A DNA stretch of 64,000 nucleotides from Rhododendron vialii (lineage: Eukaryota > Streptophyta > Magnoliopsida > Ericales > Ericaceae), in the NCBI RefSeq assembly GCF_030253575.1, contig NC_080568.1, positions 5,121,501 through 5,185,500 of the forward strand, written 5' to 3'. Of the stretch, positions 22,563-41,100 are shown in pieces. The position numbers and the translations under genes were made by a program. The notes under the pieces were generated by a model, which saw nothing but the letters and a program-made list of their open reading frames with translations, was not told the DNA's origin and searched no databases. Every line of letters begins with the position of its first letter. The first letter of the stretch is position 1.

Positions 22563-22580
22563 CCCTTATCAACAAAGAAC
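22433..22580 (+). repeat. Duplicated CT-rich leader upstream of CRK copy 2
   Basis: A unit of about 70-78 bp (TACATACATCAATCAAAAA, a CT run, CCACCCTTATCAACAAAGAAC) occurs twice directly upstream of the start codon at 22638. Block A has only one counterpart with a short CT run near 6660-6720. The CT tracts differ in length between units. It probably lies in the promoter or 5' UTR. Confidence 0.75.
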
Positions 22581-22637
22581 TCATATTAAACCAAAAGCTA
22601 CTCATATGCTCAAACCCACTCCAATTCTTCCACACCT

Positions 22638-28826
<6,189 letters not shown>

Positions 28827-31177
28827 TACTCTTTTCTTCTTACTTATTTTGTTTACAGGATTTTGTTTGGTTGAATACCCAGAATACACATTTATGAGAA
28901 TATATTTCCCCGTCTTACCATTCTTTGAGTTTGTTTTTCTTTAAGGATTTTTTTTTTTTTTTGTTTGGGGGGGTGTGGTGTATACGATAATTTGTAAGGA
29001 TCCGAGTTAATGTTTTTTTTGTAAATTACGTGTACAGCTGATTAAAATTCTTTGACGGTGATTAGAAGTTAGGTTCTTCTGTACAGGCAGATGCAAGAAG
29101 CTTTGTGGATTTTATAAACCATTTTTTCTTTGCTCTTTTTCTCATTCCTAAAGCAATTATTTAGGTAACCTAACAGTGCATTTGTTTGCTAAGATTTCTT
29201 AACTTTATTTGAATGTGTGACATTGACAGACCAACAAACATGTTTAAACCACTTCCATAGTACTTTGAACTTTCATTCTATCTTCCTTCAGAAGTATACT
29301 TCTTTAAGATCTTCAATACAATGATGATGCACTACGAGTCAACTGATTGACGGAACATAATCAACTATTTATTAGTTATCTTTACCATGATTTCAGTAGA
29401 CTTTTAGCCCCCAAACAACCATGTTTAAGTCAAAATAATCCTCCGAATTCTTGGAGAACTATGCTAACTTACATATCCCGACTTTTTGGTGCTGTCTTTT
29501 TGGTTGTTCTGTTAATGACATCGTTCATCTCGGTCTGCGGAATCAGAAAATCATAAAATATAAAACAAAGGGGAAAAAAAGTTCATATAAGACGATGAAA
29601 AGGACCAAAAAAGTCAGTCTAGAGGAAGAGGACGGATTTTTTTGGTCTTTTACATCGTCGTATATGAACTTTCTTTAACTTTGATCTATACTTTTACACT
29701 TTTTCAATTCATCTCGTCGTTACGAATGATATGATATAAAACTTTGACCCATATGGGCCATATCTAATACAATTAAGAGAAAACAACAAAAGAGACCGTG
29801 AAAAAAAAAAAGTCAGGTTAATGGGAGTTGATTCTAAGAAGGATTCAAATGCTCAAAAAACTGCACAATTTTCAAACTTTGCGTTTATTGTTGACTCTCT
29901 TAAGTTTTATTCTATTCGTTTAGTGATTAAGATGGTTGATTAATTAAGCCATAAACCCAACTCACTTTCGGTGTAGTTTTACAGGCAGTGGGTTAAAATT
30001 GTAAGCTAAGCGTGTTTTATGTGGTTAACAAACTGCACCTAAATACCTAATGTTCCAGACCCATAACAGTGTGACTAAACAGACCTGCTACTGCTCAAAG
30101 CAGTGACAAGTTTTTTGATAACTCGGTAACCTGTCCATAGTTTGGGAAACTAATCTTATAGTCCACTTGCGGAAGGCTCAATTAAAATGGGGGCTAAACT
30201 TCGTCTGGGCTAGCATAACACATAAATTGATAGCACGCGATAGGAAATTTAACCTCAGACCAAAGGCTTCTTAAGGCCCCTGGTTGCCAGGTGGCGCGTG
30301 CTATCACTGTGCCAACCGGAGAGGGTTCAGAGCAGTGAAAAGTTATAAGAGGATATCGAAATTTTAATGCAATTTTTGAACAAAATAGTTACCATCTTAC
30401 CAAGTATGAAGCTTATGTCTAGTAAGATGTAAGATGGAGTAATAGGAAAGCATTACAGTGGGCTTAGAATAAGAAGTAAACCTTAGCAAGTCGCTTTTAA
30501 GATTCAAATAGAAAATGCTAAGCTCAACCGCAAGGGCGATGGATAACTAGTAAAAAGTGCATCGATATCAGAGAAAAGTGAATTGATATATGTGAAAGTG
30601 TATTAATGTCCGACATATGTTTTCAAATCTGAACTTGTTTCGAATAATTTGCATATTATCCCATCGCCTAGTAAGCAGAGGTTAGCAAGACCCCATTAAA
30701 ATTGTGGTCATTTTGGTTCTTAATGCTTCCCCAGCTGGCCACTAAATATTGACGAAATGATGGTTCTCATTCAGGATATTATATCCTTATTAAACTTTCT
30801 GGGTTGGATTTGACTTAAAGGAAATTTGACTTAAAGGAAATGCCATCATGTCACCATATTTCTAATCCTCCCAATAGCTACATGCCAATTGCGACTCTCT
30901 TTTTTTTCTGACCTTCACTTGCAGTATGAATTTCAGGAAATAATTCCGACATATTGTGCCTCTTCATGTATACCATTGTATGAAATAATCCAATTCCAAA
31001 TTTTGTTCCAATCAAAATTTAAACATATTATTTAGAAGTTTCACAACTAGAATAAAAACTCAATTTCGTCACGGGTTAAAAGCTGAAAGTATATATATCA
31101 GGCAAAATTTAGATGTATCGTTTCAAAGGCATAACATTCACTCAGAAACTGCTTAACAAACAATAAATAAGACGCGC
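28827..31177. other. Intergenic region between CRK copy 2 and MENG
   Basis: The first 220 bp are the duplicated CRK 3' flank. I see no gene after that. A strong hairpin is at 29577-29674. A short inverted sequence with GATAGCACGCGATAG and GCGCGTGCTATC lies at about 30229-30314. Confidence 0.45.
29577..29674. repeat. About 98-nt hairpin with 35-bp arms
   Basis: The arm at 29577-29613 (AAAGTTCATATAAGACGATG, then AAAAGGACCAAAAAA) faces 29636-29674 with about three mismatches and a loop near 22 nt. The size and pairing are like a small-RNA precursor, but a tiny MITE fits equally well. No target duplication was seen. Confidence 0.5.
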
Positions 31178-34100
31178 CTACCGTGTGGCTACTAAGTTCC
31201 CCATTAGTCCTCCACCAATCTCAAAATGCTTTGAATTTGTAAATCCTACTTCTAAGGCAAGCTCCTCTAACTCCTTCCCTGAAGCAGAATAAACAGTAAT
31301 TTCTTCAAACAGAAAGCAAAGCGCAAAGTGCACACATTATGCGTTCTTTTGAGGCAAAATCACGAGTTCCTTTCATCTCCTGACAATTCTGAAATGCATT
31401 TGTGCAAGTGATCTTTTTTTTTTTCAGAGAACTGATATTGAAAAGATTGCCTTGTGAATCCAAAATTGCAGGGTTAACATCAATGACTCCACCACACACA
31501 TTAGTGTAGAAACTATACAGTGCTACAACTCTTTTGGTAATGAAAACAAAATGGTTAATTCCATATAATCCTATGACTAGATATTTGGTGTTAGGAAGAC
31601 AAACACCTGAGTTAATAAATATCAAAGCAGATTGGATTTTTCAGGGATGGTTATTCTACAGAAGGCTAGAAACTTATGCACAAAGGACAAAGATGTACAG
31701 TTGGTTAACGAGAAGAAAGAACCTGTTAAAAAATCTTGAATAGAGCTTTTCAAATACTTGTACTCCTCAGCAAGACCATAACCATTTGCCACAGGAACGA
31801 CTACATTGTCAATCATCCACTCCTGGCAAAAACAGTGTTCGCAGGGTCAGAATTTCTGTTGTTTGATGAAAGGTATTTAGATATGATATTTCCTAAACAT
31901 GAAGTACGTAATTGATTGGTACAGTTGGAATGACACTCAAGTCACTCAACTATCCAAGGAATTATAGCACTCTCTCAATTTGAGGAAGTGAACGGAAGTG
32001 TATCTGTGATATAAACAGCAGAGCATGAAGAGGGTAAAGCATTCTCACCTTTCTTCTTGACTAAAAGCTAAAAGTCTAGAGGCCAATTGTTCTGTGGAGC
32101 AGAGGTGATTTTACTATTGTAATGCAAGGGTATAAATTGCAAAACAAGAATGCAACTTCAATTCAAGAGCTCCCAATTTTTGCATGTAAGACCACATGTT
32201 AGGTCCTTCGTCATTCCTTCCTACACCACTAATTCCCAGCTACCAAACTTGGGGTAATTTGCTTTCTATTTTTGTTGACAATATATGATGATTTTTGTCC
32301 GCAGAATTCAACTAGAAAAACTACACAGCAGAATCAGCCACCTAAGCAAACTAAAGATCCATGTTTAGTTCAACAGCTACCAAATGGTTCTAGAAATCGC
32401 ATATGGAATGGTGTTTTATTTGAATATCAAACAAAACCATTGTCTTGTCACAATACCTGAATTGAAGCGCTAAATGTGTCGGTGCTTTTGTTGAAGTCGA
32501 GGATGGACACCTTTGAACTCGGTTTCAGGACTCGATACATCTCCTCCATGGCTTTATGGAAATTAATCACATTACGCAGCCCATATCCCATGGTGATAGC
32601 ATCAAAGTAACAATCAGAAAATGGTAACTCAAGAGCATTGCCTTCAACCCACCTAGGATTCATCGCATCAGGTTAATGCCTTGGCATTAAGCATTAGTAA
32701 CATAGATAATGAAAAGCCTAATGCAACTCACAAGATCATTTACTTATGGATTTTTCTTCAGTGGCTCACTGTATCATAGTAACAAAACACTAAAAGAATT
32801 GCTCTTTTTCTTTTTTCCTTCTTTTGGTTTATTCTGTATATGAGGGATACTTCCTCACAGCCAGTTATTTAATCTGTCAATAGCTAGATTCGCCAATGCT
32901 CACTCAATATTGTTGTAGCAGGCCTTTGAGCGTGAATGTTGTCGAGATGAAGCAACTGATAATTGCTCCTTGGAGTAATCAAGCCCAATCACCTGCAAAT
33001 TGTGCCCAAAAAAGGACCTAGTACTTGTAGAGGTGAGATGTATAAATCTGATATTTCAAACCTTTTTCCACAAATTCCTACATTGGGTCTCGAGAGGCAA
33101 TTCATTCTAAGAAGCAATTCATGTCGATCTCAAATTTAAGTACAGAGTTCTTTTTCTTGAAAAAGAAAAAATTAATGGTGGGCAGCCGTTATTTAAAAAT
33201 GGTTCTTAAATGTAAGTTGTAATCTTATATCTGACAATACTGCTGATGTAAATCAGAATTTTGTGATGCTTTTGAACAGAAGAAAGAAATATTGCCAACA
33301 AAAGGGAAAAACAAGCCACACTTATGCTAAACAGTATGCAACTTCAACAATGTTCGCTAGAGAAGAGACCTGAGTCTACTGGATATGATTCTCGAAAGTT
33401 CATTTCCAATGATTTATAAGACAATAGTGACATGGAACAAAAGACATACTCGATAGAAGAGATTTTTTGAACCAAAAAAAGCTACCTTGACATCAAGTAT
33501 GGCACATCAAACCTAGTTGAAGATGCTTGCAGCTAAAACCTTTGACGAACCAGCATTTTACCCGTTCTGTGAGATAGTATAATACAGCATCCGAAGCGAA
33601 ATGCAATGAAGGCTTTTGTAAGGACTCATTTCTTGTATAGATAGAAAGTATCGACAGATAATATGCTACTATGTTGCTTGATGAAATGTCTATGTTCTTT
33701 TCCAATGCATATTGTTCAATGTGCTTCTGTGCTGCTTGATGAATGTGTTTATTACTTGAAATTTTTAATGTTTGAGTACTGGGAATGGGGTGAGCGATTT
33801 TTCACAGCAGTGACACCTTATGTGAAATGGAGGTTCTAGATTGTGTTGTATACTTGTATTAAATACTTGATGAATGATCTCAAACTTTAAGCTGTAGAAC
33901 TTTAAACCTCCATCTTATTCTCTTTTCAATAGCTTAAAAGTGTTGTTTTTTCTAGTATATTTTCAAGATTACTACCAGCACCGGGAACTAAAGAAATGTG
34001 TAAAAGATTAACATGGAAAATGTCTTCAGCAGAAAATTGGACAGGAAACAAACAGGAGGGTGAAGGGAAGATCAGAAGAGCAAACCTTGCCATTGGGACC

Positions 34101-35517
34101 AACTTTCTCAGACAAGAGAAACGCCAAATCCCCGCTTCCACAACACAAATCCAACACCTTGTTTCCCTCTCTTGCCCTGTACAAAGAAACTATTAACTTT
34201 ACCAATCCACACACATGGGAATGGACCAGAGGAACTACGACCCCAAAGTTTAGAGGAAACCCCCCTTTGAGGAAGTACTGTAATGAATCTATCCAAATTA
34301 TAAGGTTCACCACCCCAAGATTCTGGCTAAAGTTTATTTCTCGTCTCCCATATTGCTAGTTATACGTTATTGTGCATTAGAACATATGCAATTTCACTTT
34401 CATTTCATTCTACTGATACTCTATTAGATTTACTCATTCAGAACAAACTTGTGCCTCATTCTTTGACCTTTGGTCTTGGCAGACCCCCGGCATCAGCGTC
34501 ATTGACCTATCGACGGTGGTCCAAAACTGGCTCCTTGGATGCTTGCGCTCAGTGTTATCAATCTAAGGTGCTACTGCTTGGCACTTGGTCGGTCATTGGT
34601 AAGATTTTTGTGGAGAAGGATTACACTAGCGGAACCACCGTTTTTAGTTTATCACATTCAGCTTGCCTACACATCTCCACCAGGACCCATCACAGTTTGA
34701 CCGGTGAATCTATGTGATTACTCATCGCCGACAATTTTGATGGGGGCCATTTTCGCGTGGTATGTCCACCATGTACTGTAGGCAATAGGTTTGTTTTGTG
34801 GCCGTGTTGTTCTTTAACAGCAGAAAGTGGGTTTTTTGTGGCCGTGTTGTTCTTTAACAGCAGAAAGTGGGTTTGTTCTTGTTTTCATAACTCAATATCC
34901 GGTCCAATGGACCGACTAATCCCGGACTCAAGACCAAAGGCTTCCAAGGTCCTAATTGCCAGATTTGTTATTGTAATTCCTTCTTTTCAGTGAAGCTCTT
35001 GCCATTCTCTAAAAGAACAAACAAACTTCTGTAAATGCACATTCTTAATTCGTTCCTAAAATTAGAATTTCCTCCGTCCATGCTCCCATACATACAATTA
35101 TGCAATTGAATGAAAAAAACAAAAAACAAAATTTGACATTACCCACTCCAGGACACAGCCATACGTTTCCAAATTCGATGCTGCCCCAGGCTCAGCACAT
35201 CATTCAACTTCAAAAAAAAAACAAAACAAAAGAAACCCAATTTCAAAAACCCCACAAAATATTTTGGAAAAACAGAACAAACTTATGTCATTAAACAGTT
35301 CCTAAGTAATATCTGGGGATTAAAATTCATGCAAGTGAGGAGGATAGTACTATATGTGAGGGGGAAAGAGGCGTACGCTATCATAAACAGGAGCAATGCG
35401 GCTAAACAGCGCCTGGCGTTCGGCAGTGCACAGCACCGGCCGCCGCCGTGGCCGGAAAATCGAACGGTGGTGGTTCGGCGGTCGGTGAGGAATGAGGTGT
35501 ACTGAAGCAGCAATCAT
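31178..35517 (-). CDS. MENG: Phylloquinone-biosynthesis methyltransferase MENG, plastid
   Basis: Seven exons on the minus strand, 5' to 3': 35517-35377, 35207-35143, 34176-34086, 32992-32904, 32652-32457, 31822-31723, 31278-31178 (783 nt, 260 aa; the Arabidopsis protein is about the same length). The family methylates 2-phytyl-1,4-naphthoquinone with SAM, the last step to vitamin K1 for photosystem I. An Arg/His/Pro-rich N terminus (about 1-32) fits a plastid transit peptide. Visible landmarks are ERQALFSRIAPVYDS, LSLGQHRIWKRMAVSWSG, the SAM motif VLDLCCGSGD (76-85), ITMGYGLRN, YRVLKPSSKVSILDFNKS and a C-terminal GGGLMGNLVATR. Exons 1 and 2 were found by joining short pieces; all phases fit. 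The ATG at 35517 is preferred to an out-of-frame upstream-looking ORF. The gene appears intact. Confidence 0.95.
34798..34875 (+). repeat. 40-bp tandem repeat in MENG intron 2
   Basis: The unit containing GTGGCCGTGTTGTTCTTTAA and CAGCAGAAAGTGGGTTT occurs almost twice, with a period of 40 bp. No function is evident. Confidence 0.75.
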
Positions 35518-36322
35518 CGCTCTATCCAATCAGCCTTGTCTATTGGTTACTGTTGCTGTTAACTGATGACAAATAGCGGATTTTTAGTTTGGGCCGTGTT
35601 TGGTTTGGGCTGAAATCCAGTCTACATTTTCGAGGCTTTGGAAGCCGGAGTTACACCCATGATGTACAAATTGTTGTGCTTACAACGATCCTCGTTTTCT
35701 CAATGCCTTGTTTACCTTGGCTTTTTGGGATTTGATTTTTTTTTCGTCTTCATTAATTCTGCGCCAAATTTTTATCTATTATGAATTCATGTCGATGAGA
35801 GGAATTGATTAAAAAAAAATATTTTTTCCTTTACCCAAATATATTTAAAAATTTCTAAATAATCTTGGATATATTTAAAAATGTCTAAATAATCCGGTTT
35901 TGGGAGCTTTATCTTGGATATTTTGAAAAATTTTGGGGTAAAAGTAAAAAAATTGGGTTTTCTGATTCCTCTTGTGAGATGAATTAATAATTCACAAAAA
36001 TTTGGCGCAAAACTAACAAACACGGGGGAATTTTTAAATAATAAGAATAAAACGCCCAATGAAGAAATGTAATTCCACAATCAACAATTCGTGCCCTAGA
36101 AAAAGTAGGTCATTTTGGGATGCACTAGGACGTGAATGTCGATTCTTGATCCCCCTCAATTTTACAATAATCTTGTAAATATCCCAAGTTATTCCTCCTA
36201 AAATATACTACTAGCATTTATGCATCGTTACCATATATAGCAGTGAGTTCAATTTTTGTTACTAGAAAACTTTCATAAAAGAGTGCATACGAGAATATTA
36301 CTTACCGAAATAATATCTCAAA
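35518..36322. other. MENG upstream region
   Basis: This should include the promoter of MENG. It is AT-rich, with no other gene. A short tandem pair around ATATTTAAAAATKTCTAAATAATC lies at about 35840-35900. Confidence 0.4.
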
Positions 36323-36331
36323 ATTTATGAT

Positions 36332-36478
36332 CGGTCTTGCTATTGTCGACTCACTGAGCTGACGATAAGCACACTAGAAGGTAAGGAAAACACGTATTTC
36401 TGTGTATTTTTTATACCCTTTAATACACATTCACACACTTACTATTGTTAGCCCATTGGACTTATTTTAGAAATTTCC
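36332..36478 (+). mobile_element. 147-bp dispersed element, copy 2 (9-bp TSD)
   Basis: Same family as 16378-16524 and exactly the same length. It starts CGGTCTTGCTATTGTCGA and ends TTTAGAAATTTCC. The flanks ATTTATGAT (36323-36331) and ATTTACGAT (36479-36487) differ at one position. Confidence 0.72.
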
Positions 36479-36539
36479 ATTTACGATATGCTCCTTTCAA
36501 TGAAATCTCTTATTATACCTAAAAGAAAGTTACTAGTTT

Positions 36540-36790
36540 AAGCCCTAACAACTCGAAGGGGGCTTGGACAAGCGAGCATGAGAAAACAACTTAAGGGCTT
36601 GCCCCCAAAAAGGTCGCGAGTTCGAATCTTTTGAAGGCAAATCTTTCCAAACTTAGGGGTTACTCGAAGTTTGCTCAGTTGTTAAATTTAGAGCCCTGTT
36701 TATTTGGGGTGCGGGCAAACTGGTAACTTTAGAGCCCCTTTTATTTGGGGTGCGGGCAAACTGGTCTAAACATCCAACTATCAAAAGAAA
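36540..36790 (+). repeat. SINE-like sequence and 41-bp tandem repeat
   Basis: GGTCGCGAGTTCGAATC at about 36612-36628 matches a polymerase III B-box, preceded by a Gly/Pro-like CTTGCCCCCAAAAA stretch. The 3' part holds a 41-bp unit (TTTAGAGCCC, TTTATTTGGGGTGCGGGCAA) twice at 36687-36766. The SINE limits are not clear. Confidence 0.4.
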
Positions 36791-37280
36791 TAATTTAGGC
36801 CCTATGCCTAAATAATTGGTCTACCGACATCTTTTCACGTGGTGTGAGGTTCAATTAGTAGCCATACATATAACCTGATACATCCATCAAAAATTAGTTG
36901 AGGTGCCAGGAAACTGGTTTAAACATCCGGGTAATCTCTCCACTACCTTTTGACTCTATCTCATTGCGTAGTTGGGTGTGAAATAAAACAATCTATCAGT
37001 TTCTTGAGACAGATAGCCTGATAGGCATGGATACTATAGTGGGGGAAGAATCCACACATGGGTCGTGAAAGTTAAAGCAGAGCAATTTGGAGAGAGGGTT
37101 TATCCAATTCCCTTCTCCAGAATCCAAACAGATTTTATTTGGTGCCTCAGCCAAATTCATCTGAAAAGTGTTGCGTAAGGCCTCGCAAGCCGGCAATTCA
37201 CAGAAAGGGCAATGGACTCTTGATTGAAGTCTTTATGGCCGAGTCTTTTTTAAGCGTCAAACTCACAACCTGATGCGTCC

Positions 37281-37460
37281 AGAACACTTATACTTTGGCA
37301 TGACGGTTGGTTCCTCTCTTTCCGTGTGTGAGGTCCATGCAATTGATCAGAACACTTATACTTTGGCACGACTGAGGTCCATGCAATTGATCAGAACACT
37401 TATACTTTGGCATGACGGTTGGTTCCCCTCTTTCCGTGTGTGAGGTCCATGCACTTGATC
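37281..37460 (+). repeat. Three-unit tandem repeat, 68 and 44 bp spacing
   Basis: AGAACACTTATACTTTGGCA starts at 37281, 37349 and 37393. The middle unit lacks the segment GGTTGGTTCC-CTCTTTCCGT carried by the outer two, which explains the shorter spacing. All are followed by GAGGTCCATGCA. Confidence 0.8.
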
Positions 37461-37469
37461 GTACCCCAA

Positions 37470-37580
37470 GTAGAAACTTCTGCATTTTGGATTTCGAGGT
37501 TGGAGGCAAGGAGTCGAACCCACAGCCTTGCGAACAAATTTGGAAGACCCTCAATTACCACTAGGGATGGATGGCTCGTT
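37470..37580 (-). repeat. SINE-like, perfect B-box on minus strand
   Basis: The minus strand has GGGTTCGACTCC (about 37504-37520), a textbook tRNA/SINE B-box, and upstream TAGTGGTAATTGAGGG, an A-box-like segment. There is no tRNA cloverleaf, so it is a tRNA-derived repeat rather than a tRNA gene. The adjacent tandem array may be its tail. Confidence 0.45.
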
Positions 37581-38183
37581 CTTCCCTCTCTCGATCCGCG
37601 TATGTGACTGATACAAGTGGTGGTGGTGGTAGAGCGGTAGTCCTATGTCGTTTAACTTGTTAAACTCAAAAATATTTGCCGGTAAGGCGGTAACATTCAC
37701 CTTCAAAATTTAAAGAGAAACATTTTCTGATAACATTCAGCGATATCTTCATTGGATCTACCTTGAAACAATAACTTAAAGAAAATGTAAAAAACATAAA
37801 CAGGGAATTCAAAAAAAAAAAAAAAAACAAGTGTTACTGAACATTCCCTACATTATATGAAATTTCAACGGTTATGAATTATTACAGAATAAAACAAAAG
37901 AATATTACAGAATAATGACTGGACTCTACAAAAGCCGAATTTCTACACGGGTAATCTGGACAATTGGATCCTATATCCCAAAACGCCTTGTCGCCCGTCC
38001 CAAATCGATTCCCACAACAGAATGCAGTGGGAACTCGGAAAAAAAAAATGAGCATATGAAATTTCAGGGACAAAAGGACTCCCTTACCGGTTATCTTTAG
38101 AATTCAAATCTTGGCCAATTCTAAAAGCTCTGAACTAAGTAAACATACAAAGGAGAAATATACCTATGTCACGAATTGCAATT

Positions 38184-41100
38184 TCAGCTTCCCCAAGAAC
38201 CTTTTCCGGCTTGGAGGAGAGAAGCGTATAACAACTCGTTCCAAGTATCGGGTACTCCGGGTAAGCACCAATGGCTGCAATCCTGAAAATGCATGGCAGC
38301 AATCTGTTCTTCGACTGTGTTGTATTGCCTTCTGTAAATGGACGGGTGGCCATCTATGCGGTAACCTGTAAGCCTACTAATGTTGAGATATATTACAGTC
38401 GTTTTCATTTCTTGGACAATGTCTTCTAGAACTTTCATCTTTGAAGGGTACTTTGCTAAGAATTTCTGGTTGAAGATTGGCTCGGTTTCTTTGTGGCACT
38501 TCCCTCCTGAGTTCCATCGCCCTCCCCTGCAACCACATCAAACACCTTTTAAGAGCCTAACTCTTTTTCCTATGACTCAAGTCATGAAAGAACTACGACT
38601 TTCTCGTTGTTTATAAAAAACACAAACAACCCTGTGATCTGTACACGATCAATGGGCTTGAGGTAGAATATATTATAGAGTACAAGTGATAAACTTTTAT
38701 TGGACTATAACAAAGTACATCTCATTTGTTGTATTCACTATGGGATGTAAAGAATAATAAGGGGCATCCCTTCCGGGACATCCGATAAAATTGCAACAAT
38801 ACAAAGAAGAAGAAGAAGAAGAAGAAGAAGGGACCCTAAAAATTATCTAGACTGGCCTTGAGGGAAACAGTTGATGGCATTGGTATCTAACAAGACAAAC
38901 CATCCTCTGCGACGGAAATATGAAACATATATCACATGGACTCAGGTATGATTATGTCTCCAAGTGTTGAACTCATGTAATTCCCGTGTCAAGGATGCCA
39001 AGAAACTGCAAAATATAGGTACTTTATAAACCAGTTATTTTAGTTTCTAAGGTATATGGCGTTTACTAGGTGGCCTAGATTATTTCACTAGTGTTTTGGT
39101 AAGGAAACTTGGGTATTGAAACATGCTTAAATTTACTCTGTTTGAGAGTCCAGCATGGGTTAAACTTCGAAGCGTCCAGACTCCATATTATGTGATCCAA
39201 GAGAAAGGACAAAGGAGACTGGCTTAAGGATGTTATTATCCATCAGTCATCCGTATAAGTTGACAAGAAGTGGAGGAAAATGGCCACAGAAATCTGTCGT
39301 AAAATTAGCAGCCTCCATAACCCAGCCAAGAGTAGAAATAGTGTTCCAAAAGGCGGCCTAGGCGCCAGGTCGCCGCCACAATATACCCCTAGGCGGTTTA
39401 TTAGGTGCTCAAGGAGACTAGGTGGAGCTAGGCGGCTATGGCCTTAGTGTTGTGTTAAGATAATAAACGGCCTTTGGTGTAATTTTTATTAAGTATATAT
39501 TCAGTCAAGTCTTTTGCCCTAATAACTCGTTACCCAGTTGCAAGTCGAGGACAAGGAGAAATCGATCGTGATCACCCATCTGTCTCCTCCCGTCGCTGAT
39601 TGTCGAGATCAAGTTTTGGAGGGGTATGGACAAGAAGAGGAGGGAGATGAACTTTGAACTTTGCATTATGGATCTAGTTTCTACTTTTCAATTTATTTGG
39701 TACTTTAGTTTCATTTGCATTTGTACTTTGATATTTGAACATTGAACTTTGCACTACAGATTCATTGAAGGTAGTGTGATGAATTATGTTTCTAACAAAA
39801 ATATGGAACTAGTAGTCCCCAATTCCATTTTCATCTTGGGATTCCTACTTTCTTTGTGCAAAATTGCGAATGAGGTGAAGAACATTTAGAATAGATCAAC
39901 TGAAAGAATAATCTCCTGATTGTCTTAAAAATATTAACTTAAAAATATTAACGCCTAATTGTTTCAGCGGCGCCCAGGCGGGCTAGGCGCTAGTTAGTGG
40001 GTCGCCGCCCGACTAGCGCCTAGCGCCTTTTAGAACACCGAGTAGAAAAAAACAAAATCTAGCCAAACAAAGAGCAATATTTGACAGCAATTATGTTCCT
40101 AAGACTAGGATTTATCGCCTTCTTTCTTCTAATATCGCGTACACAGGTCTTTGGGTTTTGCATCCGAATAACAGAGCCTTGAGGCACTTTGAGCTGAGGA
40201 TCCTGCCAAGGTACTAGGTGAGACAATTTGATCTCAAGCCCCATACCTCCTCCAGAAGATGGATTTTGGGATCAGGTCAAGATTTTCTATGCTCATCTCC
40301 AGGTACCCATATGAAGCCTATATGGTAGAGGACGAGCTTCCATTGGTGACGTGGATATTAAGCTTAAAAGCTCATCGTGAGGTTAAAACTGGAGAATAAG
40401 AAAAGATGGATGCAGTCGACATTATGCTCACGTGAAAAATTCCATGAAGTTAGTGGTTCAATGTTGGTATCAAGGTAGAGCGATGATCCTCACACCATTA
40501 CAACCAAGAGGGCAATATCACCCAGATTGAAAGGACATGTGCACCTTGATACATGCCTGAGGGGAATCCTGGAGGGTGAGGAAAAGTGCATTATCAATCC
40601 CTAAACTCCAAGAACTGTGCCACGTCCGGTTGAAGTCCTGTCAAAATGTTATAAGGATGCTCGGGCTCATCATATCGTGGCACCTGTGAAGCTTAGTACC
40701 ACATTGCCTCGGTTCCAAAGTAATATGAAGTATATAAGCGTGAGGACACCATCACTTCAATAGCTAGCTCGGGGTTGAGTTTTACCCAAGACCGTGTAAC
40801 ATGGTATGAGAGCTAGGTACCAGAGATGGATAGGGTGCATGTCTCTGGCCAGCACACAGCATGTACTGCCAAGTGAACACGCTGCATCGCTTGGATACCA
40901 GAGTAATATGAAGTATATAAGCGTAAGGACACCCTCATTTCAATAGCCAGCTTTTGGGGTTGAACTCTGCCCAAGACCATGTAACATGTTATCAGAGATA
41001 GGTAGCAAAGATGGGTAGGGTGCGTATGTCTAGCCTGCACGCGGCAAGGGCTGCTGAGTGAGCACACTGCGTGTGAAGAAGGGTGTGAAGTGAAGTCCCA

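Noticed and set aside
22441..22635. ORFs over the CT/GA runs (Ser-Leu or Arg-Glu repeats)
   Set aside because: These are microsatellite translation artefacts.
32653..32663. ATG (MNPR) as start of the methyltransferase
   Set aside because: It is intron sequence just before the acceptor at 32653. The true N terminus is in exons 1-4.
37281..37460. CRISPR-like array
   Set aside because: The genome is a plant nuclear one. The spacers are not unique and the units are simple tandem duplications.
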